Program-made: the position numbers and the translations under genes | The notes under the pieces: generated by a model | Told to the model about the DNA's origin: nothing | The model's input: only the letters and a program-made list of their open reading frames with translations | The model's database searches: none | In this document: positions 15,873 to 24,811 of the stretch, in pieces | Numbering within the stretch: the first letter of the stretch is position 1 | How the letters are laid out: each line of letters starts with the position of its first letter | Source: Saccharopolyspora aridisoli | GTDB taxonomy: Bacteria; Actinomycetota; Actinomycetes; Mycobacteriales; Pseudonocardiaceae | Direction: 5' to 3' | DNA: 54,625 nt | Assembly: GCF_004348445.1 (NCBI RefSeq) | Contig: NZ_SMKV01000036.1 | Coordinates: 1 to 54,625, forward strand

Positions 15873-17027
15873 ATGGACGAGGACCGGATCGAGACGCTGG
15901 CGGTGCACGGCGGCGAACGCCGTCCCGGTCCCGAAGGATCGGTGGTGTACCCGATATACCAGGGCACGGTGTACTCGGTGCCGACCGGAACCGAGTACCA
16001 CGACCTGCGCTACATCCGGTTGAACTCGACCCCGTCGCAGGCCTACCTGCACGACAAGCTCGCCGCCCTGGAGGGCGCCGAAGCCGGCCTGGCCACCGCG
16101 TCCGGGATGGCCGCGATCTCCACCGCGCTGCACAGCGTCCTGCGCAGTGGTGACCACCTGCTGGTCGGCGACTGCCTCTACGGCGGCACGCACGACTTCC
16201 TCACCCACCACGCCGCCGACTTCGGCTGGAGCTACACCTTCATCGACCCGCACCGCCCCGACACCTGGGATGCCGCGCGGACCCCGCGGACCAAGGCGGT
16301 GCTGGTCGAGAGCATCACGAACCCGCTGGTCAGGGTCGGCAGGTTGCCCGAGGTCGCGGAGTTCGCACGGGCGAACGGGTTGGTGAGCCTGATCGACAAC
16401 ACCTTCGCCACACCGGTGAACTTCCGCCCCCTGAGCGTCGGTTTCGACCTGGTGCTGCACAGCGCGACGAAGTACCTCAACGGGCACTCCGACATCGTGG
16501 CCGGCGCGATCGTCGGGGGCGCCGAGCACGTCGAGCGGACCCGCACCACCGCCAACCACTTCGGCGGCAGCCTCGACCCGCACGCCGGTTTCCTGCTGGC
16601 CAGGGGCTTGAAGACGCTCGCACTGCGAGTGCGCGCGCAGAACGAGAACGCGCTGCGGCTCGCCGAGTTCCTCGCAGCGCGGCCCGAGATCGAGCAGGTC
16701 AACCACCCCGGTCTGAACTCCCACCCCGATCACGCCCGCGCTTCGGAGCTGTTCGACGGCTTCGGCGGGATGCTCAGCATCCGCCCGGCGGGCGGTGTGG
16801 CGGCGGCGCAGGAGCTCATCGACGCGCTGCGCCTGCCGCTCGACGCCCCCAGCCTCGGCGGCGTGGAAACGCTGATCACGAGACCGGCCGTCACCTCCCA
16901 CGCGGGCATGAGCCCGCAGGACCGCCTCGCCCTGGGAATCACCGACGACCTGGTCCGCATCAGCGTCGGCGTGGAAGCCCCCGAAGACCTCATCGACGAC
17001 TTCGAACGAGCACTCGCGGCGTCGTAG
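15873..17027 (+). CDS. PLP-dependent trans-sulfuration enzyme (cystathionine beta-lyase/gamma-synthase family)
   Basis: A 384-residue member of the Cys/Met-metabolism PLP family. Such enzymes cleave or form cystathionine or act on methionine; which reaction applies is not decidable from sequence. The PLP lysine is K200 in HSATKYLNGHSD. Other family blocks are ATASGMAAISTALHSVLRSGD near residue 72, VESITNPLVRVGRLPEVAEFA near 150, and the C-terminal SLGGVETLITRPAVTSHAGM. The segment corresponding to YSRTGNPT reads YIRLNSTPSQ, as in beta-lyase-like members. The ATG at 15873 follows AGGAGGGG. It stands alone, with no other methionine genes adjacent. Confidence 0.88.
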   Translation: MDEDRIETLAVHGGERRPGPEGSVVYPIYQGTVYSVPTGTEYHDLRYIRLNSTPSQAYLHDKLAALEGAEAGLATASGMAAISTALHSVLRSGDHLLVGDCLYGGTHDFLTHHAADFGWSYTFIDPHRPDTWDAARTPRTKAVLVESITNPLVRVGRLPEVAEFARANGLVSLIDNTFATPVNFRPLSVGFDLVLHSATKYLNGHSDIVAGAIVGGAEHVERTRTTANHFGGSLDPHAGFLLARGLKTLALRVRAQNENALRLAEFLAARPEIEQVNHPGLNSHPDHARASELFDGFGGMLSIRPAGGVAAAQELIDALRLPLDAPSLGGVETLITRPAVTSHAGMSPQDRLALGITDDLVRISVGVEAPEDLIDDFERALAAS

Positions 17028-17105
17028 GAGAGCGCTTGATCAGCCCCGTTGGCAAGTTGTCGCAGATGGCGGCTTCGCCCGATGGCGCTGGGTAAGTTCG
17101 TCCGC

Positions 17106-18398
17106 GTGACTCCTGCGCTCGGCGGGGCCTCTGGCCCGTACTACACCGTGGGTGAGGTCGACGATCACGACGAGATCGTCCCGATCATCCCCGGGGACCA
17201 ACCGTTCGTCCCGCCGACCGCAGTCGAAAGAGAGCTCTGCTCAGCCATCGTCGACGAAGATCCCTGGGCCTACCTGCGCGTGGTGGCCGCGACCGGCGTG
17301 TACCACCCGGTGGCGCTGGTGCACGCGCACAGCGACCCGGCGAAGCGGCAGATGGTGACCTCGACGCTGGGCGACGGTCGCGTCGCGACCTTCGTCTACA
17401 CCCGGGACGTGCTGCCGCGCCCGCACCCCTACCTGGTGTACGAATTCGTCTCGCTGCGCGCGCTGTCGGAGATCATCCCGAACGAGGTCGAGGTGCTGGC
17501 GGTCAACGCGAACACGCCGTGCGAGATGTACCTGGAGGTCACCGACGAGGAGCGGGAGCGCTGGCAGACCGCCCACGTGCGCTTCGGCGCACCGGGTTCC
17601 AACGGCAACCGGCTGGTGACCCGGTTGAGCGGGGGCGCGGAGCCGACCGAGCTGCTGCACGGGCTGGCCTGCGGTGCGCACCTGTGCTTCCTCACCGGCG
17701 AGGCGTGGAACAACCTGGACTGGCACGGGTTCGGTTACAGCGGCGAGGTGGAGCGGCTGTCGGAGGGCTGGGGCGTGGAGGTCCGCCAGGACTGGATCAA
17801 CCTGCAGAACCGGCTGCTCAACTGCGATGTCAGCACCTCGGACTGGGATTTCGTGCTGGGCGCGCGGAACTTCCTGGTCAGCACCGAGGGCCCGCAGGTG
17901 GATCCGCAGCGGTGGCGGGAGTGCGTGGACGCCACGATCCGCAACAACATCGCGGCGAACGTCCCGGGCGCGTCGGCCGAGCGCGGCGGGAGCCCGGAGG
18001 TGGACTCCTACGCGGACTTCCTGTGCGGGCTGGTCGGCAAGATCATCCGGTACGAGGCGCGGTTCCGCGCCGACGAGCTGCTGCCGCCGACCGGATACGT
18101 GCGCGTGGTCGCCGCCTGGGACTTGGGCCGGGCGTCGAAGATGGCCCGCTGGGGGCGCGGTGCCCGGTACGCCACGCAGGCGGAGATGTACGAGGCGTTG
18201 GACCTGGTCGGGCAAGAGGTGCGGTCCCGCTACTCGTCGTGGGCGGAGTTCTCGGTCGGTTACATCCTGGGCCGCTGCCTGGACTTCGACGACGAGGCGT
18301 TCGGCGCCACTTACACCGACGTGCTGGAGGCGCACCGCGCGCTGCTGGCCGAGCACGGCAGCCCGTGGCTCACGGTCCCGTTCCGGACGGGGAGGTGA
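17106..18398 (+). CDS. DUF1266-type protein with SseB-like N-terminus
   Basis: A 430-residue soluble protein of unknown function. The last 140 residues contain the DUF1266 pattern: WDLGRASKMARWG, then YATQAEMYEALDLVGQEV, then SWAEFSVGYILGRCLDFD. The N-terminal half (VERELCSAIVDEDPWAYLRVVAATG onward) looks SseB-like, though less certain. I chose GTG at 17106 because a -10-like TAAGTT (17093-17098) ends 7 nt before it, suggesting a leaderless mRNA. ATG at 17082 and TTG at 17049 are in-frame alternatives without a ribosome-binding site. No operon partner. Confidence 0.72.
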   Translation: MTPALGGASGPYYTVGEVDDHDEIVPIIPGDQPFVPPTAVERELCSAIVDEDPWAYLRVVAATGVYHPVALVHAHSDPAKRQMVTSTLGDGRVATFVYTRDVLPRPHPYLVYEFVSLRALSEIIPNEVEVLAVNANTPCEMYLEVTDEERERWQTAHVRFGAPGSNGNRLVTRLSGGAEPTELLHGLACGAHLCFLTGEAWNNLDWHGFGYSGEVERLSEGWGVEVRQDWINLQNRLLNCDVSTSDWDFVLGARNFLVSTEGPQVDPQRWRECVDATIRNNIAANVPGASAERGGSPEVDSYADFLCGLVGKIIRYEARFRADELLPPTGYVRVVAAWDLGRASKMARWGRGARYATQAEMYEALDLVGQEVRSRYSSWAEFSVGYILGRCLDFDDEAFGATYTDVLEAHRALLAEHGSPWLTVPFRTGR

Positions 18399-18579
18399 GC
18401 TCCGAATCACTCCGCCTCCTCAGGCCTTCGCCTGTTCGCTCTGAGCTGGAGCGTTCGTGATCTTGGCGAGAAGTCGCCAGTGGCAATGCATCCCGAGCGC
18501 GCTCGTGTTGTCACCTGATCGAGTAATGTTTGTTTACCATCAGCGGGTCCCGCGATGACCCGGCTGCATTGGACCGACG

Positions 18580-19674
18580 TTGAGCGAGCAACCGAGTACG
18601 AGAACCGGCCACGGGCTCTGGCTTTCCCGCGCCGCGCTGGGGTTCGTCGCCCTCGCCGCGCTCATGGGCTGGGGTGCGAGCTTCGTCGGCCTGCACGCCT
18701 ACGGCCAAGACCAGATGGTCGGCTTCAGCTACTGGACCGCCTGGCTGATCCCGGCGACCTTCGACGGCGCCGCCTTCGGCGCCACGCTGATCACCTACCG
18801 CGCCTCGATCTACGGCCGCAGCGCCGTGCGCGGCCGGTTTCTGATGTGGACCTTCACGGCGATCTCGTCGTGGATCAACTGGATCCACCAGCTCACCCCG
18901 GAAGCGCGCATCGTCGCAGCCGGCCTGCCGGTCGCCGCCGTCGCCGTCTTCGACGTCGTGCTCGCCGAGCTGCGCGCGGACTTCGAGGAGCGCCACGGCA
19001 AGCGCCGCCTGCGGCTGCGCCCGGGACTGCTCGCGCTGCGCTGGCTTGTCGACCGCGACGGCACCTCCGGCGCCTTCCGCCGCCAGATCACCGACATCCC
19101 GGTCTCGGAGATCGCCGGTCTCGGCAAGCAGGAGGAGGTCATCCGGCCTGCGGCGATCGCCTCGACTTCCCCGGAACGCGAGGCGGTCCCAACCGAGCGC
19201 ACGCCCGCTCCTCCACGACCGACGCAGGAACTCCGGCCGCAGCCCGGAAGTCGCCCGGGAACCGAACCCGCCGTGCGCGAACCCGTCGTGGGCGTCCGCG
19301 ATGACGTCGAGGCGCGGACCGAGGAGCGCGAAACCACCGCAGCGGCAGCGGGGACGACCGAGCGCGGCGAAGCGGTCGAGGGGAACCGCTCGAACGACGC
19401 GTTCTCCACCGAGGAGCACGACGAGGGCCCGCACCCCGCGGAGCAGACGCTCACGCTGCCACCTGTTCCCGCGGAACCGCTCAGCGACGAGGACAAGCGG
19501 ACCTTCGCCCGCCGCGACTACCGGCTCTCGCTGGAGATCGGCGAGCCGATCACCGGCGCCCAGCTCGGCAACCGCTACGGCTTCTCCGAACGCTGGGGAC
19601 GCCGTCAGATCGCCGCGGTCCGGGTCGAGATCGAGCAGGACGAGGACGCCCGAGACCTCGTCGCGACCCACTGA
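18580..19674 (+). CDS. DUF2637 membrane protein with C-terminal helix-turn-helix
   Basis: A 364-residue protein. Residues 10-140 form the DUF2637 region with about four hydrophobic helices (LSRAALGFVALAALMGWG; FSYWTAWLIPATFDGAAFG; FLMWTFTAISSWINWIHQL; IVAAGLPVAAVAVFDVVLAE). A charged, Pro-rich linker (190-310) follows, and the C-terminus GAQLGNRYGFSERWGRRQI looks like a winged helix-turn-helix. DUF2637 proteins are typical of actinobacterial integrative elements and plasmids, but no integrase, tra or rep gene is nearby. The TTG start at 18580 has no clear ribosome-binding site. It ends 9 bp from the convergent oxidoreductase. Confidence 0.78.
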   Translation: MSEQPSTRTGHGLWLSRAALGFVALAALMGWGASFVGLHAYGQDQMVGFSYWTAWLIPATFDGAAFGATLITYRASIYGRSAVRGRFLMWTFTAISSWINWIHQLTPEARIVAAGLPVAAVAVFDVVLAELRADFEERHGKRRLRLRPGLLALRWLVDRDGTSGAFRRQITDIPVSEIAGLGKQEEVIRPAAIASTSPEREAVPTERTPAPPRPTQELRPQPGSRPGTEPAVREPVVGVRDDVEARTEERETTAAAAGTTERGEAVEGNRSNDAFSTEEHDEGPHPAEQTLTLPPVPAEPLSDEDKRTFARRDYRLSLEIGEPITGAQLGNRYGFSERWGRRQIAAVRVEIEQDEDARDLVATH

Positions 19675-19683
19675 GCGTGGCGC

Positions 19684-20850
19684 TCACGCCCCGGCGGTGA
19701 GCGCCGCCACCAGTGCCTTGCGGTGCTGCCGGGTCTGCTTGGGCATGTTCCAACCCAGAACGCCGACGGCCCGGCCGTCGCGGTGGTGCAGCTCGACGAA
19801 ACGCCGTTCCGCACGGTCTCCCTCCACCACGGTCACCTCGTCGTCGGGCGAGAGCACCCCGTAGACGTGGATCTTCGCGTCGAACTGGTCGGTCCAGAAG
19901 TACGGGACCGGCCGGTACGCGCGGTCCTCGCCGAGGATGTTGTCGGCGACGGCCATCGCCTGCTCGCTGGCGTTGGTCCGGTTCTCCAACCGGAGGACCC
20001 CGAACTCCGGGTGCTCCCACCGGGCCACGTCACCAACGGCGTAGATGCCATCAGCAGCCCGGCACCGGGAATCGCAGACCACTCCTCGGTCGAGGCGCAG
20101 CCCGCTGCCTTCCAGCCAGCCGGTCACCGGATCAGCGCCGATGGCCACGACCACGACGTCCGCGGGCAGCACCTCGCCGCGGGCCAGCCGGACCCCGCTG
20201 ACCTGACCGCCATCACCGACCACGCCCTCGACGGCGGCGCCCAGCCGCAGCCGAACGCCCTGATCGGTGTGCAGTTCTCCCAGCGCGGCAGCGGCTTCCG
20301 GACCGAGCTGGGAGGCCATCGGCGCGGCGAGTGGGCCGGTGAGCGTCACGTCCAGCCCCATCCCGCTCGCGGTCGCGGCGATCTCGCTGCCGAGCACGCC
20401 CTCTCCGACCACGACCAGCCGCTTCGATGCCAGCAGGTCGGCGCGCAACGCGACGCTGTCGTCCAGCGTGCGCAGCACGTGCACCCCGGCGAGCCCGTCC
20501 TGACCTGGCAGCCTGCGCGGGCGGACTCCGGTGGCCACCACGACCGAATCGGCTCGCAGCTCGCGCCCGGACTCGGTGCGCACGGTGCGCGTGGCGACGT
20601 CCAGCGCCACGGCGGGATCGCCCAGCACGAACTCCGCGCCGAGCTCGTCCAGCGCCTCGGGGCTGCGCAGGCTGGTCCGCTCGGCCTCCCACTGCCCTGC
20701 CAGCACCTGCTTGGACAGCGGCGGCCGGTCGTAGGGCGGGTGGGGTTCGGCGCCCAGCACCGTCACCGATCCGTCGAAACCCTTGCGCCGCAAGGCGTCC
20801 GCTGTGGTCAAACCGGCTGCCGCGGCACCCACGACCAGAACTCCGCTCAC
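19684..20850 (-). CDS. FAD-dependent ferredoxin/rubredoxin reductase-type oxidoreductase
   Basis: A 388-residue flavoprotein of the NAD(P)H-dependent ferredoxin reductase type that feeds electrons to ferredoxins serving P450s or Rieske oxygenases. Visible motifs: N-terminal GxGxxG-like VVGAAAAGLTTADALR (FAD), YDRPPLSKQVLAG, ATGVRPRRLPG, the second dinucleotide site VVGEGVLGSEIAA, and IYAVGDVARW near residue 265 binding FAD. The C-terminal reductase domain includes PYFWTDQFD. GTG start at 20850, 19 nt after the tetR stop, so the two form an operon. No ferredoxin or P450 gene is adjacent. Confidence 0.9.
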   Translation of the reverse strand: MSGVLVVGAAAAGLTTADALRRKGFDGSVTVLGAEPHPPYDRPPLSKQVLAGQWEAERTSLRSPEALDELGAEFVLGDPAVALDVATRTVRTESGRELRADSVVVATGVRPRRLPGQDGLAGVHVLRTLDDSVALRADLLASKRLVVVGEGVLGSEIAATASGMGLDVTLTGPLAAPMASQLGPEAAAALGELHTDQGVRLRLGAAVEGVVGDGGQVSGVRLARGEVLPADVVVVAIGADPVTGWLEGSGLRLDRGVVCDSRCRAADGIYAVGDVARWEHPEFGVLRLENRTNASEQAMAVADNILGEDRAYRPVPYFWTDQFDAKIHVYGVLSPDDEVTVVEGDRAERRFVELHHRDGRAVGVLGWNMPKQTRQHRKALVAALTAGA

Positions 20851-20869
20851 GTTCCCGTCCTCTTCCGGC

Positions 20870-21496
20870 TCAGTCGGTGACGGGCGCCAGCCAGAGGCCG
20901 GTGAGCGCGTCGATCAGGTTCTGGGCGGTTTCTTCCCAGGTCAGTCGGGCTTCACCCTCGGCGAGGGCGCGTTCCTGCTCGGCCATCATGTGCACCAGCA
21001 CGTGCCGGGTCATGTCGTTGCGCACGATCTTGGCGCGCAGCGGGAGGTCGGGCTGGCAGTTGTTGAGGCCGTCCATGACGCGCATGAGCGTCGGCCCCGA
21101 CAGCGTCTCGGCAACGACGAGTTCGCGCAGGGCCGGATCGCTCATCAGCTGTGCGGTGAAGCGCGCGAGCGTCGAGCCGCGCAGGGAGGCGTGGTGCTCG
21201 ACCGACGGCAGCACCAGGCAGGTCAGCCAGTCACGCACGTCGCGGGAGTCGCCGATCTCGCCGAGCAGCCGCTCGCGGTTGGCCTCGACGGGTTCGGCGT
21301 GCCTGCGCACGATGGCGCGCAACAAGTCGGCCTTGGTCCCGAAGTGGTAGCCCACGGCTGCGTTGTTACCCTGACCTGCGGCTTCGCTGATCTGCCTGTT
21401 GGACACGGCGAAGACGCCCTGCTCGGCGAAGAGCCGTTCAGCGACGTCGAGGATGCGCTCCTTGGTGGCACTTGCCCGTGAGGTCGCGGCACTCAT
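20870..21496 (-). CDS. TetR family transcriptional regulator
   Basis: A 208-residue repressor-type protein. The N-terminal HTH is standard: RILDVAERLFAEQG, then VSNRQISEAAGQGNNAAVGYHFGTKADLLRAIV (about residues 14-65). The C-terminal ligand domain is of the type with PSVEHHASLRGSTLARFTAQL. ATG at 21496. A 16-bp perfect palindrome lies 11 nt upstream, so autoregulation of tetR and the reductase gene is likely (inference). The effector is unknown. Confidence 0.93.
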   Translation of the reverse strand: MSAATSRASATKERILDVAERLFAEQGVFAVSNRQISEAAGQGNNAAVGYHFGTKADLLRAIVRRHAEPVEANRERLLGEIGDSRDVRDWLTCLVLPSVEHHASLRGSTLARFTAQLMSDPALRELVVAETLSGPTLMRVMDGLNNCQPDLPLRAKIVRNDMTRHVLVHMMAEQERALAEGEARLTWEETAQNLIDALTGLWLAPVTD

Positions 21497-21507
21497 GCGC
21501 GCCAGCC

Positions 21508-21523
21508 TAAGTCACGTGACTTA
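21508..21523. promoter_or_regulatory. Palindromic operator upstream of tetR
   Basis: TAAGTCACGTGACTTA is a perfect 16-bp palindrome in the 30-nt gap between the dehydratase stop (21527) and the tetR start (21496). Size and symmetry fit a TetR dimer site. It would cover the tetR start region and repress the tetR-reductase pair. Confidence 0.75.
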
Positions 21524-21526
21524 TCC

Positions 21527-22483
21527 TTAGCTACCCAGCAGACTCGCATAGCGCTCCAGGTCGACGTTGCCGCCACTGATGATCACACCGATCCGCTTGC
21601 CCTGGAAGTCCGGCGCTGCCGCTCGGGCAGCGGCGAACCCGAGGCACCCGGTGGGTTCGACGACGATCTTCAGGTAGGTCGCGAACAGCCTCATCGCCTC
21701 GACGAGCTGGGCATCGCTCGCGGTGCGGATGTCGTCGACGTCCCGCCGGATGATCTCGAAGGTGTGCGTGCCGAGGTGCTGCGTCTGCGCTCCGTCGGCG
21801 ATGGTCCGGGGCGTGTCGATGTGCACGATCTCCCCGCACCGCAACGACCGGAGCCCGTCGTCGCCAGCCTCCGGCTCGACCCCGTTCAGCAGGCAACCGG
21901 GAGACGAAGCCCTGGTGGCCACGGCTGTCCCGGACAGCAGCCCACCCCCGCCCAGCGGCACGAACAAGGCGTCGAGCTCGCCGACGTCCTCGAAGAGCTC
22001 CTTGGCCGCGGTCCCCTGCCCGGCGATCACGTCCGGGTGGTCGTAGGGCGGGATGAGCGTCAGCCCCTCCTCCCGGGCCAAGGCGTGCCCGATCTCCTCG
22101 CGGTCCTCGGAGTAGCGGTCGTACCGCACGATCTTTCCGCCATAACCGCTGGTGGCGGACACCTTCGACGCCGGGGCGTCATGCGGCATCACGATCGTCG
22201 CGGGCACCCCCAGCAGCTGAGCGGCCAACGAGATCGCCTGAGCGTGGTTCCCGGACGAGTAGGTCACCACTCCGGCCCGCCGCTGCTCCTCCGACAGCTT
22301 CGACACGGCGTTGAAGGCCCCGCGGAACTTGAAAGCCCCCATCCGCTGGAAGTTCTCGGCCTTGAACACGACCTCGATCCCGAGCTGCTCGTCGATCAAC
22401 CGAGACCGCAGCACGGGAGTCCGGTGGGCGACCCCCTCCAACCGCTCCGCTGCGGCGAAGACGTCCTCGAACCCCACAACCAT
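21527..22483 (-). CDS. PLP-dependent serine/threonine dehydratase-like enzyme
   Basis: A 318-residue fold-type II PLP enzyme: catabolic threonine/serine dehydratase, serine racemase or hydroxyaspartate ammonia-lyase. The Schiff-base lysine is K52 in GAFKFRGAFNA. Further family marks are SSGNHAQAISLAA (substrate loop), VPLGGGGLLSG (phosphate cup) and C-terminal VIISGGNVDL. There is no regulatory ACT domain, so it is not the long biosynthetic IlvA. The ATG at 22483 follows GGAGG with 5 nt spacing; upstream in-frame starts lack this. It is followed after 30 nt by tetR, with an operator between, so probably a separate unit. Confidence 0.9.
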   Translation of the reverse strand: MVVGFEDVFAAAERLEGVAHRTPVLRSRLIDEQLGIEVVFKAENFQRMGAFKFRGAFNAVSKLSEEQRRAGVVTYSSGNHAQAISLAAQLLGVPATIVMPHDAPASKVSATSGYGGKIVRYDRYSEDREEIGHALAREEGLTLIPPYDHPDVIAGQGTAAKELFEDVGELDALFVPLGGGGLLSGTAVATRASSPGCLLNGVEPEAGDDGLRSLRCGEIVHIDTPRTIADGAQTQHLGTHTFEIIRRDVDDIRTASDAQLVEAMRLFATYLKIVVEPTGCLGFAAARAAAPDFQGKRIGVIISGGNVDLERYASLLGS

Positions 22484-23058
22484 CCCGACCTCCACGGATG
22501 CCGCCCCGAGCCCTCCCGGACACCGGGCAGTTGGGTCCGAGCTGACCAGGCATTCAGACCGGAACCGCCCCCGCATGGAACGCAACGCGCGCCGCGCGGT
22601 TCTCAGCACGCAGGCCCCTTCCAGCCCGGGTGCAACACGATAGCCGTTCAACCACCAGGTGCCGATCCGCTCGGCAGCACCGCACCCGCGATGCGCTTCC
22701 GCTGGAGGAATCTCGGGGCGTGCGAACCACCTTCGGCGTGGTCATCGCGTCGTGCGGACGATGAACTTCGCGGACGCCGGTTCTCACCGGTGACTTGGCT
22801 TCGACGGCACCAGGCACGAGCACGCCGTCACGGTGCGGCTGAAGATCGCGATGAAGGAGCCGCAGGCGAGGAAGACCGCAGGAACCCGGGGGCGACCTGC
22901 GGTCTTCGCCGTTTCAGGATCACGGATCCGGCCGTAGACCGCGGCCACGTCGCCGAGCTCCCCGGTCCGGGTGGACGAGCTCCCATGGAGGCCTTCCCGC
23001 GATTCCCACCCGGGCGGCAGGAGGTCCACCCGCCGGACCTCTCGGTGGTGCGAAACGA
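22484..23058. other. Intergenic region containing one stable hairpin
   Basis: About 575 bases with no convincing gene. A perfect 12-bp inverted repeat (GAAGACCGCAGG at 22871-22882, CCTGCGGTCTTC at 22896-22907) with a 13-nt loop is followed on the plus strand by GCCGTTTC. It looks terminator-like, but no gene obviously feeds it. It could be a backup terminator for the minus-strand tRNA or mark an unannotated short RNA. Confidence 0.4.
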
Positions 23059-23095
23059 AACCGGCCACCTTCCGAAATTCGGAAAGTGGCCGGTT
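23059..23095 (-). terminator. Terminator of tRNA-Thr
   Basis: Arms 23059-23076 and 23078-23095 pair over 18 positions with a single C-A mismatch. On the minus strand TTTCGTTTC follows. It begins 5 nt after the tRNA 3' CCA. Confidence 0.85.
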
Positions 23096-23099
23096 GCGG

Positions 23100-23176
23100 T
23101 GGAGCCGCCTGGGGGAATCGAACCCCCGACCTACGCATTACGAGTGCGTCGCTCTGGCCGACTGAGCTAAGGCGGC
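23100..23176 (-). tRNA. tRNA-Thr (anticodon CGT)
   Basis: A full cloverleaf. Acceptor GCCGCCT pairs with AGGCGGC, the D-arm is TTAGCTCAGTCGGCCAGAGC, and the anticodon stem ACGCA/TGCGT encloses loop CTCGTAA with anticodon CGT, reading ACG (Thr). The T-arm is GGGGGTTCGATTCCCCC and the discriminator T is followed by an encoded CCA at 23102-23100. The mature body without CCA is 23103-23176. Confidence 0.97.
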
Positions 23177-23440
23177 AGTGCGCGGACAAGTGTAGCTGGC
23201 CTGATCCGGAGCCCATCGAGACCCCCGGACTTGCCACTGCCATCGATGTCCTACCTGCATCGAACAAGCTCCGACATCGATGTCCACCACCCTGTTCAGT
23301 GGCTCCGAGAGCAGATGAGCGGCCGCGACCAGCGAGCGAGATCCCACTCATCAGCCGGATGTGACCGAGGCGTCACCGGACGGCGCTGTGATCGTTGGTA
23401 CATCCACCGAGGCAGTGACGCCTACCACGGAGGATGTCGG

Positions 23441-24811
23441 ATGCGCGTTTTCCGTCGGCTGTCCGCCTGCGCGGCAGTCACCCTGGCGATCACCGGGATG
23501 TCGATGCCCGCAGCGATGGCGCAGAGCACGTACCCCACAACACCGACGCCTCAGCCGCAGGATCCGAACCAGCCTCCCGGGCGAGTTCTGGAGGACATCC
23601 CGCGGCCGGTCATCGGCGAGGCCGGGACGATGCTCGGGATCGTGCGCCTGCTTCCCGCGACCGCACCCGGCGACGCGTTCTTCAACGACCCCGAGTTCGA
23701 GGGCCAGCTCCCCAAGCAGGCCGTGCTCGAAGCCGGCATGGGCCGTGCCGTTGCGCAGGTGAACTCCGAGGCCTACCTCGCCCACGAGCACTCCGTCGCC
23801 GAAGCATCGCCGTTCGGCATCGGCATCACGGGCCACGTTCCGCAGGTCCCCGGCGGTCTCTCGCAGAACGCGCTGTCCGACCACGAATCGCCCACCACCA
23901 GCGCCCTCGCACCGTCCCCCGCCGACCAGCTGGTCAGGCTCAGCGGGCTGAACGGCACCGTGCACGCGCGGTGGGACCAGGAGACCGGGCCGTGCGGGGT
24001 GGCTCCGCTTTCTGAGGCGCGCTACTCGATGGCCTCCGGCTCGGCGCTCAACCAGGTCCCCGGGCTGGGCGGTTCCGTGCTGGAGGTCCCGTCGATCGCC
24101 GAGGCGCGCTCCAGCGTGCGGCTCACCGACGTTCCCGGGCAGACCGGCAAGGCCGTGACCTCGACGTCGGAGCTGCAGATCTCGCAGGTGAAGCTGTTCA
24201 GCGGTTCACCGCAGGAGATCTCGGTCGACGTCGTGGGGCGGCCGGTGGTGGTCGCCACCGCGACCGGCGATCCCGCCACCGCCCGCGTCGACCACACCGC
24301 CCCGGTGCTGCGCATCAGCCAAGGCAGCCATGAGATCGCCGTGCTCGACGCGGGGAACCCGACCGAGGACGTGCCGATCCCCGCGATTCCCGGCCTGGAC
24401 CAGCGAGGTCTGGACCTCGGCGTGCTGCGGTTGAGCCTCGGCGAGCTCGAGCGGGAAGCGATGGGCAACGAGATCCGCGGTACCACCAGGCTCTTCGACC
24501 TGGAGCTGCTCGACGGCACCGAGCTGGGACTGCCCACCGCACTGGCCCAGGTCTCCTTCGGCGAGCAGGTCGCGCGGGCCGCGGCTCCCGCGGGCGGGGT
24601 CAACTGCGATCCCCCGGTCGCCGGCGCCGCGGGCGGATCACAGGCCACGCCGGCCGCACACCACCAAGCGCGCACCGAACCGCTCGCGCTCACCAGCGGC
24701 AGCTACTTCCCGATCTTCTGGACCGGCGCGGGACTGCTGCTCCTCGGCTCCATCCTCGTCGCGGCGATGCCCCGCACGAACGTGAAGCCTGATCAGCTGA
24801 TCAACCGGTGA
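23441..24811 (+). CDS. secreted, C-terminally membrane-anchored protein
   Basis: A 456-residue protein of unknown function. An N-terminal signal peptide (MRVFRRLSACAAVTLAITG to AMAQ, cleavage near residue 29) is followed by an extracellular region. Near the C-terminus lies one membrane helix (YFPIFWTGAGLLLLGSILVAA, about 426-446) and a short basic tail, a type I membrane topology. No LPXTG and no recognised catalytic motif. The repeated ARSSVRLTD / QISQVKLF pattern suggests beta-rich structure. ATG at 23441 with GGAGG and 7 nt spacing. Its last 11 nt overlap the convergent holB. Confidence 0.82.
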   Translation: MRVFRRLSACAAVTLAITGMSMPAAMAQSTYPTTPTPQPQDPNQPPGRVLEDIPRPVIGEAGTMLGIVRLLPATAPGDAFFNDPEFEGQLPKQAVLEAGMGRAVAQVNSEAYLAHEHSVAEASPFGIGITGHVPQVPGGLSQNALSDHESPTTSALAPSPADQLVRLSGLNGTVHARWDQETGPCGVAPLSEARYSMASGSALNQVPGLGGSVLEVPSIAEARSSVRLTDVPGQTGKAVTSTSELQISQVKLFSGSPQEISVDVVGRPVVVATATGDPATARVDHTAPVLRISQGSHEIAVLDAGNPTEDVPIPAIPGLDQRGLDLGVLRLSLGELEREAMGNEIRGTTRLFDLELLDGTELGLPTALAQVSFGEQVARAAAPAGGVNCDPPVAGAAGGSQATPAAHHQARTEPLALTSGSYFPIFWTGAGLLLLGSILVAAMPRTNVKPDQLINR

